A stretch of 64,000 nucleotides of DNA from Sipunculus nudus (taxonomy: Eukaryota > Annelida > Sipuncula > Golfingiida > Sipunculidae), in assembly GCA_026874595.1 (NCBI GenBank), contig CM049308.1, positions 1,017,001-1,081,000 of the forward strand. Direction: 5' to 3'. This document shows, one piece after another, positions 37,742 through 49,794 of the stretch. Both the position numbers and the translations under genes were made by a program. The notes below the pieces were generated by a model that worked only from the letters and a program-made list of their open reading frames with translations, ran no database searches and was not told the origin of the DNA. How positions within the stretch are numbered: position 1 is the first letter of the stretch; each line of letters starts with the position of its first letter.

Positions 37742-39475
37742 AAACAGATGAGTGGTTTTGATATTAGGCAGTTTTGAAGTGTGAAAATAGGTTTTTAATA
37801 TAAAATTGAGGTTTTTCCTTAATTTCTCAAAGGAACCAAGTCGCAAAGACCCAGTTTTCAGCTTGGTAGGAGGTCTTGGAGACATCTAACATTATGCCGA
37901 ATTTTGGATTCCTAGGTCTTATGGTTTCAAAATGTGCCACATCTACGGACGGATGGACGGACAGACGGACGGATGACAGACAATGGACCACGACTATAGC
38001 TCATATGACTTATAGTCAGCTGAGCTAAAAATGGAAAAATACATCTGTCACCACCAGTCTGCAGACACTGATGAAACATCTCATGATCAATATGTACGCA
38101 AAAAATAATGACCATCAGTGATGTAGTTAATGAGATATTGAAGTTTTTGTATGAAATTTTTTACTATTCTGGGGGGTACTTTGGGGCCCTATAGCTCGAA
38201 GGATATGGGTAACAGAGACCTAATTTCTAGTTTACATAAAGACTTTTCATAGGTCTCTCAGTGTGTCAAGAATTAAGTTTCTAGGTCCAGTCTTTACAAT
38301 TTGTGCCCTGTTAACAGACAGACCGACGACGGACAAAGAGTGATCGCTATAGCTCAGATGACTTACAGTCAGCTGAGCTAAAAATAAGCTATAAAGCCTA
38401 GATCCAACAGTGCATAAACTGTCCTTTTTGTTTATATAAACACTTGTTTATCATATTGAAACAAACGTGTAAAAATAAAAGAAGGACAAATTTTTTTTTA
38501 TGACAGGATGTGCTCCATCAAAATTGTACCTGATCATAATGAAAGCAGGTCCAGCAGCAAAGTCTAGAGGCTAATCAGATGAACCAGATGGTGCTGCTCA
38601 CAGTGAGTCACACAAACATAGGTTCTGTGTAATTAACCACCTCCAGTCAGCTACCCAATATGTATAAACATGCCCAATTTTAGGCTGATGTATCAAATTC
38701 CTCTGTAAAAATAAGCAGGCGCATACACTGCAAGTCAATGTAGGTGGCACCACCTGACTTGTAAATTAAAATACAATCAAAGACACATAGACAGGTCAAA
38801 ATATCAGTCCAATACATCAAACTTCCCCAGAGTTTGATGCACTGGGCTGACAAGGCTTAGGTGAGTAGTGCAGTTGCCCCCGAGTGACCTGTGACAAATT
38901 GCTGCCTCAAGCTACTACACTGAGTGAACTCTTGACCTGCACCTGGCTAGACTAAGTGAACTTTTGACCTGTACCTGGCTGCACTGAGTGAACTCTTCAC
39001 CTGTTGCATAATCTGACACAGTTGGCAGTCTGCCAAAGCTATAAATAGATTCAGGCTGAACTTTGATGTCAAATCTGATGCAGTGAGCAGTCTGCCCAAG
39101 CTATAAATAGAATGCAGCTACTGCACTGAGTGAACTCTTGACCTATACCTGGCTGCAATTCTTCCAATCCTGGCACTGTGCCAAAACTATTTATAGAGCT
39201 GACATCATCTTGGCTAATGGCCAACATCAAGGCACTGGCAATCTGCCAATGGTAAACCAAGTGCAGTGCTGCCTTCTGTACACAAAAGTGGTCCCTACTT
39301 GATATAACTTTGAAATTTATTTTCCCAAAACAAAATGCTTTTCAGCTGACTTTTTAGAAAAAAGAAATCAGGAATATAAGTAAAATTAATACGGATGCAT
39401 ACTGAATGCAAAATTAAAATACAGATATATCTCATTGATGGCAAATTAAGTTGAGAAGGGATACCAATAATTTAA

Positions 39476-41702
39476 CTAAACATTTCTTGGCACCGCAGGT
39501 GCCAGAGTATCCCCAGACATAGTAGCCCCCCCCCCCCTTTAAGAACAGACCCCCAATTTTGGCAGCATATACTGACACTTGGCATATTTATTGTTTCTTC
39601 CATCTAACAATCCACAATCTTGTTGAAGTTGTTGGTCCTGTGACCTTGATTGTTTTAAAGATGTGTCCTGTGACCTTGACCTTTGACCTCATGACCCCAA
39701 AATCAATTTGGGTCTCGCTTTTCCAATGGGACATATGCAAGTCAAGTTTGAAATCTATACATCAATAAAGCAGGAATTATCATCCAGAAACTAATTTTTT
39801 TTGACAGGTGGCTCCTGTGACCTTCACCTTTGACCTTGTGACCTCACTGACCTTGACCTTTGACCTCATGACCCCAAAATCAATTTTGGTCTTGCTTTTC
39901 CAATGGGACATATACAAGTCAAGTTTGAAAACCACACATCAATAAAAACAGGAATTATCATCCAGAAACTAATTTTTGGACAGATGGCTCCTGTGACCTT
40001 CACCTTTGACCTTGTGACCTCAAAATTGATAGGGTTCTTCCTCTCTTGGCAGGTGAACTATATGTGCAAGATGAAAGATCTGATCTGAAATGTTTGGCTG
40101 AAAATGCATCCACATCTTTTTAAAGATGTGTCCTGTGAACTTGACCTTTGACCTCATGACCCCAAAATCAATTCGGGTCTTGCTTTTCCAATGGGTCAAA
40201 TACAAGTCAAGTTTGAAATCCATACATCAATAAAAGCAGGAATTATCATCCAGAAACTAATTTTTGGACAGGTGGCTCCTGTGACCTTCACCTTTGACCT
40301 TGTGACCTCAAAATTGATAGGGGTCTTCCACTCTTGGCAGGTGAACTGTATGTGCAAGATGAAAGATCTCAGATGAATTCTTTGGCTGAAATTGCATCCA
40401 CAACCTTTTTAAAGATGTGTCCTGTGACCTTGACCTTTGACCTCATGACCCCAAAATCAATTCAGGTCTTGCTTTTCCAATGGGTCAAATACAAGTCAAG
40501 TTTGAAATCCATACATCAATAAAAGCAGGAATTATCATCCAGAAACTAATTTTTGGACAGATGGCTCCTGTGACCTTCACCTTTGACCTTTTGACCTCAC
40601 AATTGATAGGGGTCTTCCACTCTTGGCAGGTGAACTATATGTGCAAGATGAAAGATCTCAGATGAATTTTTTGGCTGAAATTGCATCCACAGCCTTTTTA
40701 AAGAGGTTTCCTGTGACCTTGACCTTTGACCTCATGACCCCAAAATCAATTCAGGTCTTGCTTTTCTAATGGGTCAAATACAAATCAAGTTTGAAATCCA
40801 TACATCAATAAAAGAAGGAATTATCATCCAGAAACTAATTTTTGGACAGATAGCTCCTGTGGCCTTGACCTTTGACCTTGTGACCCCAAAATTTACATGG
40901 ATCATCCACTATTGGCAAGTGAGCTATATATTCAAGATGGAAGACCTGGGATGAAAGTTTGGCTTAAAATGCATCCACAGTATATTTTAAAATGCCAGTC
41001 CAGTGACCTTGACCTTTGACCTCATGACCCTAGAACCTATAGGGTTCTTACTTTAGTGGTGGGCCATACATAAGTCATGTTTGAAATCTATACGGCTATC
41101 AACACTGGAGATATCATAAGAGGAGTGTGATTTTCACCATATATGGCAATATTCAAGGTCAAGGCCACTAACATAGGAAAGGTCATGACCCCAATTTAAA
41201 TAACCATCATCCAATAACCCATACCTATGTATATGCATAATATAAAAGAAATCTGTCCATTAGTTTTTGACTTATAATGCTCACAGTACTGTAAGGTGGC
41301 AATTTTGGGAGTATTAAACGGCATGAAAACAAGTAAAGAATAATAGGTGGCACCACCAGTTTCTGGAACATGACAACCCTATCCATGATCTTCCATTAAC
41401 TTGATTTTAGGATAAACCTATGCAAGATTTCTTGAGATATTAAAGAATTTGTGTGATTTTCCCCAAAATTGGACCTATTCAAGGTCAAGGACACTCTCCT
41501 AGTAAAGGTCATGACCTCATTTTAAATAGGCGTCATCCTCTTACCCATATCTATACATATACCAAGTTTGGTAAAGTTCCGTGTAATATTTTTTGGGTTA
41601 TCGCGCCAACAAGATTTATATGCGGCGGCGGCGGCAGTGGCGGCGGCGGCGGCGGGACCGGTATGAAAACATAGTATCCCCCGACTTTGTCTGGGGGTAC
41701 AA
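39476..41702 (+). mobile_element. Family D element D1, complete
   Basis: The 5' end CTAAACATTTCTTGGCACCG contains the palindrome TTGGCACCGCAGGTGCCA and leads to GTATCCCCAGAC. The 3' hairpin is GTATCCCCCGACTTTGTC + TGGGGGTAC, preceded by (GGC)n at about 41622-41656. The middle is a tandem array of ~289-bp units, each with TGACCTTGACCTTTGACC (39671, 39848, 40136 variant, 40424, 40714, 41004). The element is non-coding. Confidence 0.75.
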
Positions 41703-42800
41703 TAATCCATGTACAGTTGTCTTTATATAGCCACAGAGAGCTGAATATCCATGATTGTAACATTGTCTGGTATGATGAATAACTTAAATAAAAGCTTTTA
41801 AAAGATTTTCTTGTCAATATTAACCAAAGATAACCTGAAATCTAAATGTCTAGTGGCATGATGTAATAGATGCTGATAAACTGGTGCCAGGCTAGATGTA
41901 ACAGCATAACACAGCTAACATATATGGTAAAATGACTCAATTCAATCTCCATAATTCAGCCAAAAATCATTCATGTGGAACCACTAATGACAATTATTAT
42001 AAAAATTATTGTACAGATTATTCTTGTAAAATATTTAACAAACTGGCTTCAGTGGCATCAGTCAAAAAACGTTTCGCAGGTTTATAACTCATGTAGGAAG
42101 ATACAGCAAACTGGCAAAGTTTAGCTTCCCGTAACTCAGCCAAAAAGCACTGGGCCAAAACCATTTGAACAAAATTGAATTATCAACACCTGAGGATAAT
42201 TAATGTGTGAAGTTAAGAATTTGGCCCAGTGGTTTTTGAGAAGAAGATCTTTGTAGCCACAGAGCTAAAATGGGCTGTTATGGCATATGACTAAATTCAG
42301 CTTCCCATAACTTAGCCAAAAGTCACTGAAAAGAGACCATTAGAACAAACTTCAGAAAGCACTACCCTATGATCATTTCTGTGCGATATTAAACATTTTG
42401 GCCATTTGGTTTCAGAGAAGAAGTTTTTTGTAGCCCTCAGTGTGATACAGGCACTGTTGATCCCATACAAAAAAGGCCGATGCAGGTGGCGCCACAAATA
42501 CCTCAATTTCAGATATGACCTATGTGACCAACATTGGCATAAAATTTGGTGATGATAGCTCCAGCCGTTTCTGAGATTTAAATTTTAATATGCTTTTTAG
42601 CACAGTTAACAAAGTTCAACCTGCTGTAACTCGGCCAATAATCTCTGAACTGGAACCATTCGAACAAACTTGAGAAAGATTGTTCCAGGGATCATTACTG
42701 TGAAATATTGGACAATTTGGCTGGACAGTTTCAGAGAAGAAGATTTTTGAAAGCTTTTTAAGCTTTTTCCCTATAAAATCTAAGAAAATGCAGTTGGAAA

Positions 42801-43986
42801 CTAGATGTGTCGGAACGACACAAATGCCCTGCCTTGGGCAAATTAGAAACATTTGTAAAATTTGGAAAATTTTTTAAGTTCAGGAGGTGTCGTATCGTCA
42901 AGTAGGTCAACAAGGGCAAATTGCAAACTCGATCTGTAACGGGTCATTATCAAGCAACACACCAAAAATCATGCCAGTATATGCAGGCATTGTGAAAAAA
43001 AGTCCATACATGTGCATTTTCCATAAAAATTTCTGTCTTTCATGAAATTTTCTATGTTTAGGAGCCGTAAAACAATCAAAAGTAGGTCAACCGGGATGTA
43101 ACGCAAACTCGATCTGTAACTGTCATTATCTGCCCACACACAAAAAATCAGGGTGGTATCTGCAGGCATTGAGGAAAAAAAGTCAGTACATATGCATTTG
43201 TTATGAAAATTTATATTTTTCATGAAACTTTCTATGTTCAGGAGCCGTAAAACGGTCAAAAGTAGGTCAACTGGGACGAAACGCGAACTCGATCTGTAAC
43301 TGGTCATTATCTGCCTACACACCAAAAATCAGGCCTGTATCTGCAGGCACTGCGAAAAAAAGTCCATACATGTGCACCTTTTTATGAAATTTTCTATGTT
43401 AGAGCACCGTCAAACTGTCAAAAATAGGTCAACTGGGACGAAATGTGAACTTGATCTGTAACTGGTCATTATCTGCCCACACACCAAAAATCAGGCCAAT
43501 ATCTGCAGGTATTGTGAAGAAAAGTCTGTACAAGTGTATTTGTCATGAAAATATATATTTTACATGAAATTTTCTCTGTTCAGGAGCCTTAAAACAGTCA
43601 AAAGTAGGTCAACCGGGACGAAATGCAAACTCCATCTGTAACTGGTCAATATCTGCCCACACACCAAAAATCAGGCCAATATCTGCAGGCACTGTGAAAA
43701 AAAGTCCTTACATGTGTATTTGTCATGAAATTTCATATTTTTCATGAAATTTTCTATGTTCAGGAGCCGTAAAACGGTCAAAAGTAGGTCAACTGGGACG
43801 AAACGCGAACTCGATCTGTAACTGGTCTATATCTGCCCACACACCAAAAATCAGGCCAATATCTGCAGGCATTGCGAAAAAAAGTCCGTACAACTGTTTG
43901 ATTTCGGAAGGACGTAAGGACAGAAGGACAGAATGACGGACATGGGTAAAACTATATGCCCCGGCCACTTTGTGGCGGGGGCATAA
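42801..43986 (+). mobile_element. Family C element C2, nested in E2
   Basis: The same ends as C1: CTAGATGTGTCGGAACGACA at the left, and the GCCCCGGCCACTTTGTGGC-GGGGGCAT hairpin plus AA at the right. Four to five ~190-bp units lie between. A-tracts flank both sides ('ttggAAA' / 'AAAAtaaac'), and rejoined they resemble the E sequence at about 11448-11470. Confidence 0.75.
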
Positions 43987-44071
43987 AAAATAAACATGTG
44001 TATGTGGTTAACATACACATGACGCACGACGGACGACAACGCACTATCGCATAAGCTCACAGGTTGGCTAA

Positions 44072-45256
44072 AAAATAATACTTGATTCAGATTTTACAAT
44101 TTTAAATTGGGCCTTTAATTATCCATAATTTGCTTCATTTTTATAAATTTATGCATACTGATGGGTTTAATTATATCTTAATTTGTTAAAATCATTTAAA
44201 AGAAAATTGATTTCTTTAAAAATGCTACATTAACACAACATGGCATCTTCTGGGTTACACCTTGAATTACTTTTTCAAGGAAAGTTTTGTATATTGTAGT
44301 GGAAACAGCATTACAATTAAGGAGATACAGTGAATACAATAACAATTACTGCATAACACTTGGTTGATTTGCGGGGAGGGTGGGGGGGACAGTATGGGGT
44401 GGTTTAACTGTATGCCTGTCACACCAGGGGATCTACCCCAGTGACTGTATCAAATTAGGAACCTTGGCATAGCTGACTTCCAGTGACCAGGAGTGGCCAA
44501 CCTGCATGTTGACAAAGCAAGTGACTGCAATAGAGCCTCAAGAAAAAATCCAATAACTAGACTAATTTCCAAGCTTTTATTTTCAAATTTCAGATTTCAA
44601 CAGATTAAATACTTATGTTTACATGCTGTGAAAATTTAATCAACAGTACTCACAGGAAAAAAATGTGCCAAGGTCAAAGTTGGGCAAAATTTAAGGTACT
44701 GATTTTATTTTTATGCTAAAAACTTTAAAAAATTTACAAAATTTAGATCTAATTTTTGGTAAACTATTGAATATTAATTAAAAAAAGTTATATACTTGGG
44801 AAAAAAAGTCTCTAGTTTCAAAATTTTTCATGTTTAGTGAGTAAATATTTTTCCTGATTTTTTACAAAGTCCATTATGTTCGGGCCCATAACTTAAAGAA
44901 ATTACATTTAATAGACATAATTTCTGGCATGTATATAGGAAATATAAAGGAGAATAATTCTGGAAAATATTAAGAAAAACAGTTAAGTGGTTTTGATATT
45001 AGGCAGTCCTGAAGTGTGATAATAGGTTCTTAATTGAAATTTTAGGTTTTTCTATATCTCAAAGGAACAAAGTCATATGGAACCAATTTTCGGTATGATA
45101 GGAGATTTTAGGGACATCTGATTTTGGATTCTTAGGTCTAACGGTTTCAAAACATGCCAGTCTAACAGACAGACAGACAGATGGATGGACAAACGGACGT
45201 AGGACGGACAATGGCCCACTACTATAGCTCAGATGACTAACAGTCAGCTTAGCTAA
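44072..45256 (+). mobile_element. Family A element, 3' two-thirds
   Basis: It begins mid-element ('ataatacttgattcagattt', matching 7600 and 16340 in other A copies), directly after the CTAA of E2. It runs through the G-rich patch (44373-44390), the 'gatattaggcagtcctgaag' block and a GACA/GGAC run to the hairpin and CTAA (45253-45256). E2 seems to have inserted at 'ctaaaa|ataatac'. The matching 5' third was not found upstream. Confidence 0.65.
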
Positions 45257-45525
45257 AAGTCAAATATTTTCAATCCATCTATTGAAATTTTGCAGTTTCG
45301 AATTGTTAAAGTAAAGAAAAATTATGATTTATTTCCGAAATTACTGTTTCCAAACTGATTCAGTTTCTGAATTGATTAAGAATGTTCAGTTTATATATAT
45401 ATTTATAAACTGAGAGGCTCTTTCGATAATATATTAAGATATATCATCACTTGGTCCAGTGAGCCTGTATTAAAATTATGAATATTAATACCTTTACTTC
45501 ACATAATAAACCTGTGTGTACAGAC

Positions 45526-45833
45526 CTGTCAGCTGGGCCGGGGTCCTCTGATCGTAGGACAGGCTGTTTATTTTCATCTCTTGGTATGAGGTGATCCCGC
45601 TCAGTAATTTGATCCATTTCTGTGTCCTTGATATCTGCCTGCTCTGGTTCTTCCAGTAGATCATTGAGGTCCTCAGGGTTTATATCCTTTACTTGTTGGT
45701 TATCAAATTCAGATTCATGAATCCCAGGTTGATGACCAGAGCAGTCCTGTATATCCCAAAAGTGTGTGATATGTGAGTTGTCTGTTGCTGGCTTAACTCC
45801 GGCCTGCATGGGCTCCTCAGTCACATGCTTGTC
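45526..45833 (-). CDS. Equilibrative nucleoside transporter, N-terminal exon (partial gene)
   Basis: This 308-nt exon encodes the acidic, cytosolic N-terminal region before TM1. The minus-strand acceptor is TTTGTAG at 45834-45840 and the donor is GACAG|GTCTGT at 45526/45525. The exon ends two bases into AGG, which the exon at 12258-12339 completes, giving ...EDPGPADR-LKIVYLIF, the spacing ENT proteins show before TM1. An in-frame TAG directly upstream rules out read-through, so either an upstream coding exon ends in phase 0 or translation starts at Met9 (45807-45809). About 103 residues would precede TM1, longer than ENT1 and closer to ENT3/ENT4. Two acidic dileucine motifs, DLNDLL (55-60) and ERDHLI (78-83), suggest endolysosomal sorting as in ENT3. 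That is inference. Confidence 0.82.
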
Positions 45834-46729
45834 CTACAAATGTTAAAATTCATATCTCAGAAATGTGTACAATTTTTACTTCTGAAAGTACAAGATACCA
45901 TGTCAGAATACCATGACAAAGTGCACCACAGCGGTAGAATATAAAGATAGAGGGCTTAAGGATGAAGAATTCTTTCAAACTAAGATCACTTTTGATCTGA
46001 CTGAAAATAATTTTTCAAGTGAGAAAACATTTCCCGATAAAAACAGGATATAAATTTAATGTACTGCATGCAACCCTTTTTGTCCATCCAGTGTTGTAGT
46101 CCTAGCATTTAAATAGACATTTTGTATCAACATCTGCTATAACATACACATACCAATGACCATGTTTACCATTTCATCCTGAAAAATCAAAGTTCTGAAA
46201 ATATACTTTCACAGGCACATTGTCAAGCACAAGACGATAAAACTACAAATGAATACACACATACCCCTCTCGCTCATCATGGTCAAGCACAAGATGATAA
46301 AACTACAAATGAATACACACATACCCCTCTGGGTCATCATTTGCCACTGAAAGGTATCAGATTTCATCTGTCTCTATATGTGACAAGCTCCATATCAGTT
46401 CAACCAAATGACCAAGTAAAGAGAAGGTCATATCAAAGTTCAAACTCTAATCCTGCAGCATGCAAACTCAAAGATTTGACTCATACAGTAACATTTCATT
46501 TTATTATCACATTATTAAAAGATAAACAACAATAAAGAAAACCACAAAGCATAAATAGGCTCTGTTTTAATTTCACTATACAGAAAAAAAAATTTAGTAA
46601 AAAAATTATGCTATATTGGGGCATATTTGAGTCCAAGACTGCAGGCATGTGGCAATTACCGGAACATTAGATTTTTGTTGATGGCTACATTGAGTCCTTG
46701 CAATCCACCTCCACTGATTCATTTGAAAA
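45834..46729. other. ENT upstream intron or 5' flank; short tandem duplication
   Basis: A 60-bp unit ('tcaagcacaagatgataaaa' to 'ctctgggtcatcat') is present twice at 46221-46340 with three to four differences. No exon or repeat end was recognised elsewhere in this stretch. Confidence 0.6.
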
Positions 46730-48115
46730 CAGACATTTCTTGGCACCACAGGTGCCATAGTATCCCCAGACAATTAACCCTACACCCTCCTCCAAAAAAT
46801 CGGCCCCCTATGTTCAGCAGCATATATACTGACACTTGGCAAGCGACTATGGTTTCTTCCATCTATCAACTTGAGAAACAATATTTTTCACCAAATATTT
46901 TTTTTTATATATTACATTATTACTAAAAAAATGGTTAGGTATGTGGTGCCACCTGTCTGGTTTACAAGAAAATTTTCCAAGAGGGACAGACATGCCAAAT
47001 TAAAGACCAATACCTTGAACCCGGCCAGAGATAATTTTCAACCAAAGCACATGTAGAGATGGATGCCACTGCAAAATGATTGCAGATGGCACCACCAGTC
47101 TTGAGTACAAGATGGAGGAGTCCAAGATCTATGGATATGCAAAATTTCCGGCCAATAGGGCAAATCATTCCTGAGAAAAGGGCATCAATTTATTCTACAA
47201 AAACAGGAAGGTAGGTGGTGCCACCTGTCTGGTTTATGAGAAAATTTTCCAAGATGGATGGAAATGCCAAATTTCAGACCAATACCTTCAACAAATCCAG
47301 AGATATGAGCAATTTTCACCAACAGCAAACGTACAGATGGTCGCCACACAATAATGATTGTAGATGGTGCCACCAGTCTTGATTATAAGATGGAGGTATC
47401 CAAGATCAATGGACATGCAAAATTCCAGCATAATCCATCCATTATTTTTAGAGTTATAATGCTCACAGTACTGTTAAGTGACAATAATGCCCAGGGTATA
47501 AAAAGGCATGCAAACAAGAAAGGAACAGAACGTGGCAAAACCTGTCTTTCCAAGAAGACAAGCTATCCAAGATCTTCAGTAAATTTGATTTTTGGACCAA
47601 TCCATGCATCCCTTATTGAAATATTTATAACTTTTTGTGATTTTCACCATATGTGGCAATATTCAAGGTCAAGGCCACTCTCATAGGAAAGGTCATGACC
47701 CCAATTTAAATATACATCATCCCATAACCAATGTCTATGTATATGCATAATATGAAAGAAATCTGTCCATTAGTTTTTTACTTATAAAGCTCACAGTCCT
47801 GTTAAGTGGCACTGATGGGGGAAAACAAATAAAGGATAATAGGTGGTGCCAGCAGTTTCTGGTACATGACAACACTATGCAAGATCTTTGGTCAAGTTGA
47901 CTTTTAGATCAATTCATGCAAGATTTCTTGAGATATTTAATAATTTGTGTGCTTTTCTCCCAAAATGGACCAATTCAAGGTCAAGGTCACTCTCCTAATA
48001 AAGGTCATGACCCCATTTTAAAATAGGCTTCATCCTCTTACCCATATCTATGCCTTTGTCAAGTTTGGTAAAGATCCATGAAATATTTTTTGAGTTGTCA
48101 CGTCAAAAAGAAATC
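46730..48115 (+). mobile_element. Family D element D2, 3' end decayed
   Basis: CAGACATTTCTTGGCACCAC with GGCACCACAGGTGCC, then GTATCCCCAGAC, matches the D1 5' end. The body has paired 'gtaggtggtgccacctgtct' units (46942, 47212), then the 'tgtggcaatattcaaggtca' block shared with D1 (41143-41162). The expected 3' hairpin is not visible near 48110-48160, where only 'ctgcggctgcaacgc' recalls the trinucleotide patch. Confidence 0.6.
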
Positions 48116-49179
48116 TCTGCGGCTGCAACGCAACCATGCTTTAACCTGTTTTTGACTGGGGACTTAATCAAGTTCAAATCAGAGTCAATATAAACCTCCT
48201 AATCAAAAGAAATTTAAAAGGCAAATTTAGGATTATCATGTTTATTTTTATATTAGTTTACACGTTTTATACTTGAATATTTAATTACAATTAGCTCCCA
48301 TTGCATAGCTAATGGTTTACAGATACTGCCGTTTTATATAATTTAATTGAATATTCAATTATATTCAGCTCCTGATGCAGAGCTTTCTCCTTTCTTTACA
48401 ATATTCTCTCAGAAGCTCACACTTCTTTTTATATTCTATGATACAGCTTTTTCTCCTTTACTTTAAGCTTTTATAACTACTTTATACTTTTTAAAAACCC
48501 TTTATAATTGCTCAACACCAACTGATAATTTGCATTTTTTGACCTTTAATAAATGTTCAATGAAGCAGGAGAAGAGTCAGAAAATTATGCTTCCACATAT
48601 AATATGCACCAAGGTGAAAAATGGTGAAAAAATGTATATTCATTCTTTTTAGTCCCCCGTCTTATGACCCCTGCTGCTTTCTTCAAATTTGACAGACTTA
48701 CTCGGAACATGAATGACATATGATAATAACCTGCATGTTGGGCCATCTCTGTTTAGCAACTTTCAGCGTTCCAAAATGAGTTTTTTCACTCCCCTTCAGA
48801 TAAGTCAGTATATACGAACCACTAGCCTTCACAACATGTGCAATGATTACTTGGAGCAAACAAATTTCATTCAAAGGGACATAATCAGGAGCGATTTATG
48901 AGTGTTTTTTTCACACTATCAGTTCAGTTTTGCTTTATACAAAAGTTTCCCAGCAAAACCATCCCAACATAGTCTCAGTAGCTTGCATACAGCTGTTTAA
49001 CACCTTGTGTTTGTAAATACAGTCCAAGTGTGTCTGTTTGCCATAAAAAGGCCCCATGACCAGAGGTCCGATTGTGAGCTCCAACGCACAAAGTTTCATT
49101 TACATGTAATACATTTTTGGAACCAAGTTAGTCAGGGCATCTCGTCATTGGCAGGTGTTGTGGAGCTCAGCAATGCTCA
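48116..49179. other. No gene seen
   Basis: AT-rich sequence with two diverged 'ttaattgaatattcaattatattcagctcctgatgcagagc'-type stretches (about 48275-48310 and 48340-48385). No splice-supported exon was found. Confidence 0.45.
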
Positions 49180-49390
49180 GAGTCCAATGCACTGTGTTTA
49201 TGTTAACACTTTTAATCGCGCCCGGTCCACTTATTTAAACACCCGTTTACAGGAGTAACCAAATGGTTTAAGGGCAATGTCTTGGCAGGTATAGACTTAT
49301 TTTAAAGGGATAAAGATATTTTTCGTGTTAATTCAACATCCTTTATATGTGACTGGGCTCCTTTAACACTATACTGAATAGAATCATTTT
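49180..49390. repeat. Dispersed repeat shared with 62850-63020
   Basis: 'cggtccact...ttacaggagtaa', then 'aagggcaat...ttggcag', then 'attttaaaggg', and 'gtgactgggctcctttaa' here, match 'ctggtccactg...ttacaggagtaag' through 'gtgattgggtcccttaa' at about 62862-63005 in the same orientation. It is a diverged family of unknown class. The 62.8-kb copy lies directly beside a MITE. Confidence 0.5.
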
Positions 49391-49794
49391 CAGACTGACG
49401 TTTCCACAGGACTTTTGCTGATCATAAAATTTTCTGATTTAACATGTTTGTACGGTATATATGGTACAATGTACAAAATCTGTTATCTTTCATTTCATGA
49501 ACACTTGTCCAATCAGTACCAAATCTTTAACACATGTTCAATCATTTCACTGCCATGGGATTTTTGCCTGCAGATGGCGCTACCTGTGGTAGCTTTCTCT
49601 CTGTCAGGAGAAATGGTATTTTCTGCTTATTCCTCAGTTAGTCAGAAATGTTTAAATTTTAGCTTTCCTATCATGGTCAACTGTAACTTTGAGACCAAGG
49701 GGAATTAAATGTGTGTAACTTGAATGGTTTATTTTCAGATAGAAAGCAGAAAAGAGAGCTGAGGCAGCAGGTAAAACATTGTAACAAATATGTC

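Larger units (their letters stand above)
30646..38028 (+). mobile_element. Family A element nested in B0, itself a host
   Basis: It begins CAAGGGACCCATGGATC and ends CTAA at 38025-38028. Its own parts are 30646-31518, about 34631-35107 and 37742-38028. Outside it, 'gtAAA' (left) and 'AAAtgg' (right) rejoin to the six-A junction of an intact B unit ('gtaaaaaatcg', about 29596), giving a third no-duplication insertion. It contains a G-rich patch (31205-31323). Confidence 0.7.
24179..38381 (+). mobile_element. Family B element B0, split by nested insertions
   Basis: B0 starts CAAGTGACCCATGGGTC with CTCAGCTGA and ends with the A-type hairpin and CTAA (38378-38381). Its own sequence survives as 24179-24679, 26553-26562, 29965-30645 and 38029-38381 (about 1.5 kb in all). 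The rest is other elements inserted into its A-tracts. Its body is a tandem array of ~340-bp units, each with GGTGGCGCCACC followed by AGTCTGCAG, 'atcaatatgtatgcc' and 'gatatgggtaacagagacc'. Joining the flanks of each insert restores the unit consensus. A and B share both ends but not the middle. No protein is encoded. Confidence 0.65.
38382..44071 (+). mobile_element. Family E element E2, interrupted by D1 and C2
   Basis: Blocks at 38600-39300 (including 'gagtgaactcttgacctg'), 41830-42800 ('aattcagccaaaaatcattc') and 43987-44071 (GCATAAGCTCACAGG...CTAA) follow the order of the E copy at 9714-11623. They are separated by D1 (39476-41702) and C2 (42801-43986). The left boundary is uncertain; the sequence directly after 38381 is not clearly E. 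It is non-coding. Confidence 0.5.
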
